From assembly GCA_027415455.1 (NCBI GenBank), contig DAIBSV010000099.1, forward strand, positions 1 to 6,746: a stretch of DNA of 6,746 nt. Direction: 5' to 3'. Within the stretch, counting starts at the first letter, position 1. Each line of letters opens with the position of its first letter. The DNA comes from Nitrospirota bacterium (lineage in GTDB: Bacteria; Nitrospirota_A; Leptospirillia; Leptospirillales; Leptospirillaceae). Below, piece after piece: positions 5,618 to 6,746 of the stretch. The notes beneath the pieces were generated by a model that was not told where the DNA came from, ran no database searches, and saw only the letters and a program-made list of their open reading frames with translations. The position numbers and the translations under genes are program-made.

Positions 5618-6508
5618 TTATTGGCTATCACATGATGGAATGGAAGAGTGTAATAACTGAAAATATCCGCCTATTTCTCCATTTAGTTCAAAGATTTGAA
5701 TATTCCAATGATGTGAAATAAGTTCCAATCGAATTAAAGCATTAACGATTTTCTCAAGAGATTCCGGAGTGAACTGCCAACAATGAACATCGACATAATC
5801 ATTTTCATTAAATTCATTAATGGCATCTTGTATTTTATCAAAAATCTCTCTTGAGGTTATAAGTTGAGGACCTGGCAAGTATTTATAATTGTGAACCGTA
5901 AAGGCTCTGTGCTCAATGACGGAACGCAATGATGGCTTCTTCCTCCTTTCGAAGTAAGAAGTTATAACTTCTGGCAGTGTACTTTCTGAAATAAAAGCAT
6001 CAAAGCAATAACGTTTATCCGGAAGTATAAAAAGATAAGTTCCACCAGGATTAAGGATCGACTGAATTTCTTGAAAATGTTTAACCAGATTTGGTATATG
6101 CTCAAGCACATGTGATGAGAAAACGCAATCAAATTTTTTATTAATTGAAGCGGTGAAGGATTCGGCAATAATATAAGAAATATGAGGAACATTAGCTGGA
6201 ATACGATCAGGCAATAATGAGGCACGTGCCTTTAACTCATCAGTACTCATATAATCAGCATATTCAACAATTGCTGAGTCTTTCTTGTATTTAGGTGTAA
6301 CAAGCTTATCAAACGGTCCGATTTCAAGAATATTATTGAAATTTCTTATTAAAGAAAAAAATTGTTCACGATCTTTTGGTTTTTTATTATCTGAGGACAC
6401 CCATCCGGTATTTTTGAGATTCTGGGGGGAAAAGCAAGATCGTGATAAGGTGAATTGAGAGAGAGATTGGGATTGTAGAACGGATCGTTGTCTAGGGTTT
6501 CTTCCCAC
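5618..6508 (-). CDS. SAM-dependent class I methyltransferase, N-terminus uncertain
   Basis: Counting from ATG 6508, motif I is ILEIGPFDKL at residues 60-69, the region that holds the SAM methionine moiety. FDCVFSSHVLEHIPN (126-140) is the motif II/post-II signature of Methyltransf_11/25-like enzymes, and LNPGGTYLFILPDKRYCFD (152-170) is the strand after it. Such proteins occur in O-antigen and other polysaccharide clusters, so a sugar or lipid-linked glycan is a likely substrate (inference). The gene is strikingly AT-rich. The first 31 residues from ATG 6508 are an out-of-frame reading of the neighbouring glycosyltransferase end and look like no natural N-terminus. A GTG at 6400 (V37) is a more natural start, though its ribosome binding site is weak. 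The gene may have lost its own 5' end at the joint. It ends 46 bases from the convergent PLD-like gene. Confidence 0.8.
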   Translation of the reverse strand: MGRNPRQRSVLQSQSLSQFTLSRSCFSPQNLKNTGWVSSDNKKPKDREQFFSLIRNFNNILEIGPFDKLVTPKYKKDSAIVEYADYMSTDELKARASLLPDRIPANVPHISYIIAESFTASINKKFDCVFSSHVLEHIPNLVKHFQEIQSILNPGGTYLFILPDKRYCFDAFISESTLPEVITSYFERRKKPSLRSVIEHRAFTVHNYKYLPGPQLITSREIFDKIQDAINEFNENDYVDVHCWQFTPESLEKIVNALIRLELISHHWNIQIFELNGEIGGYFQLLHSSIPSCDSQ

Positions 6509-6746
6509 AATTCTCTCATGAAAGCCACTTCGACTTGAAAATTGGCCAAATTATTTCTTTCCGAGCTGTCAGGCTTCCCAACCGAACCCCCCTCATGGTG
6601 ATAGAGCTCGACCTCCGGGGTCCAAAGTATTCGCCATCCGGCTTTTCGGATCCGGATACAGAGATCGACGTCATTGAATGCGACAGCCAATTCTTCATTG
6701 AACCCCCCAACAGCATCGAAAACTTCCTTTTTCAAAACCATGCAGG
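6349..6746 (-). CDS. Family-2 glycosyltransferase, C-terminal part only
   Basis: This is the last 130 or so residues of a GT2 glycosyltransferase whose start lies beyond the window; the frame stays open to the edge, where a cysteine codon precedes the methionine at 6741. The text CMVLKKEVFDAVGGFNEEL is the usual segment after the donor site. NDVDLCIRIRKAGWRILWTP (23-42 from that methionine) is the conserved D-x-DLC-x-R acceptor/base region, followed by ELYHHEGGS. The C-terminal DPFYNPNLSL and DLAFPPRI are the normal end of large GT2 proteins in polysaccharide clusters. After PPRI, relatives usually stop within a few residues. Here the frame runs 21 more residues into the AT-rich methyltransferase region before a stop at 6349, so the natural stop may have been lost at a joint near 6415. 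The sugar donor cannot be told. Confidence 0.85.
   Translation of the reverse strand, partial: CMVLKKEVFDAVGGFNEELAVAFNDVDLCIRIRKAGWRILWTPEVELYHHEGGSVGKPDSSERNNLANFQVEVAFMRELWEETLDNDPFYNPNLSLNSPYHDLAFPPRISKIPDGCPQIIKNQKIVNNFFL

Overview
The window is a stretch of bacterial chromosome, probably from a Gram-negative organism. It encodes a thioredoxin-2 type protein, a predicted exported phospholipase-D-like protein, and glycosyltransferase and methyltransferase genes of the sort found in surface-polysaccharide loci. Base composition is mosaic. A sample line in the aminopeptidase gene (2521-2580) is 37/60 G+C, one in the toxin gene (1321-1380) is 27/60, one in the glycosyltransferase gene (6601-6660) is 33/60, and two in the methyltransferase gene (5701-5760, 6121-6180) are 18/60 and 17/60. 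I cannot name the species from the sequence.

Region 1 (1 to about 943) has no intact gene that I can recognise. It is a gene graveyard. At 171-328 lies a small gene of the DUF2283 type broken by four apparent frameshifts. Several GC-rich hairpins follow. At 790-862 is a decayed copy of the 3' end of the aminopeptidase gene that sits intact further on, and beside it is a hairpin with a T-rich tail that could be an old minus-strand terminator.

Region 2 (944-1647) is a complete type II toxin-antitoxin module. It has a promoter, a dyad operator, a Phd/YefM-type antitoxin and an overlapping VapC-type PIN-domain ribonuclease toxin. It sits between the decayed and the intact copies of the aminopeptidase 3' end.

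Region 3 (1738-4809, minus strand) is a probable two-gene operon: a zinc-ribbon thioredoxin (trxC-like), then, after 29 bases, an M1-family zinc aminopeptidase with all its catalytic residues. Divergent from it, 27 bases away, is a plus-strand gene for a predicted exported single-HKD phospholipase-D-like protein (4837-5571).

Region 4 (5618-6746, minus strand) holds an AT-rich SAM-dependent methyltransferase gene butted against, and overlapping out of frame, the 3' end of a more GC-rich family-2 glycosyltransferase gene that continues beyond the window. The sharp change in composition suggests a recombination joint in a polysaccharide cluster.

I did not find an undescribed defence or mobile system. 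The points most worth following are the two homologous aminopeptidase 3' ends around the toxin-antitoxin module, the multiply frameshifted DUF2283 remnant, and the glycosyltransferase/methyltransferase joint.
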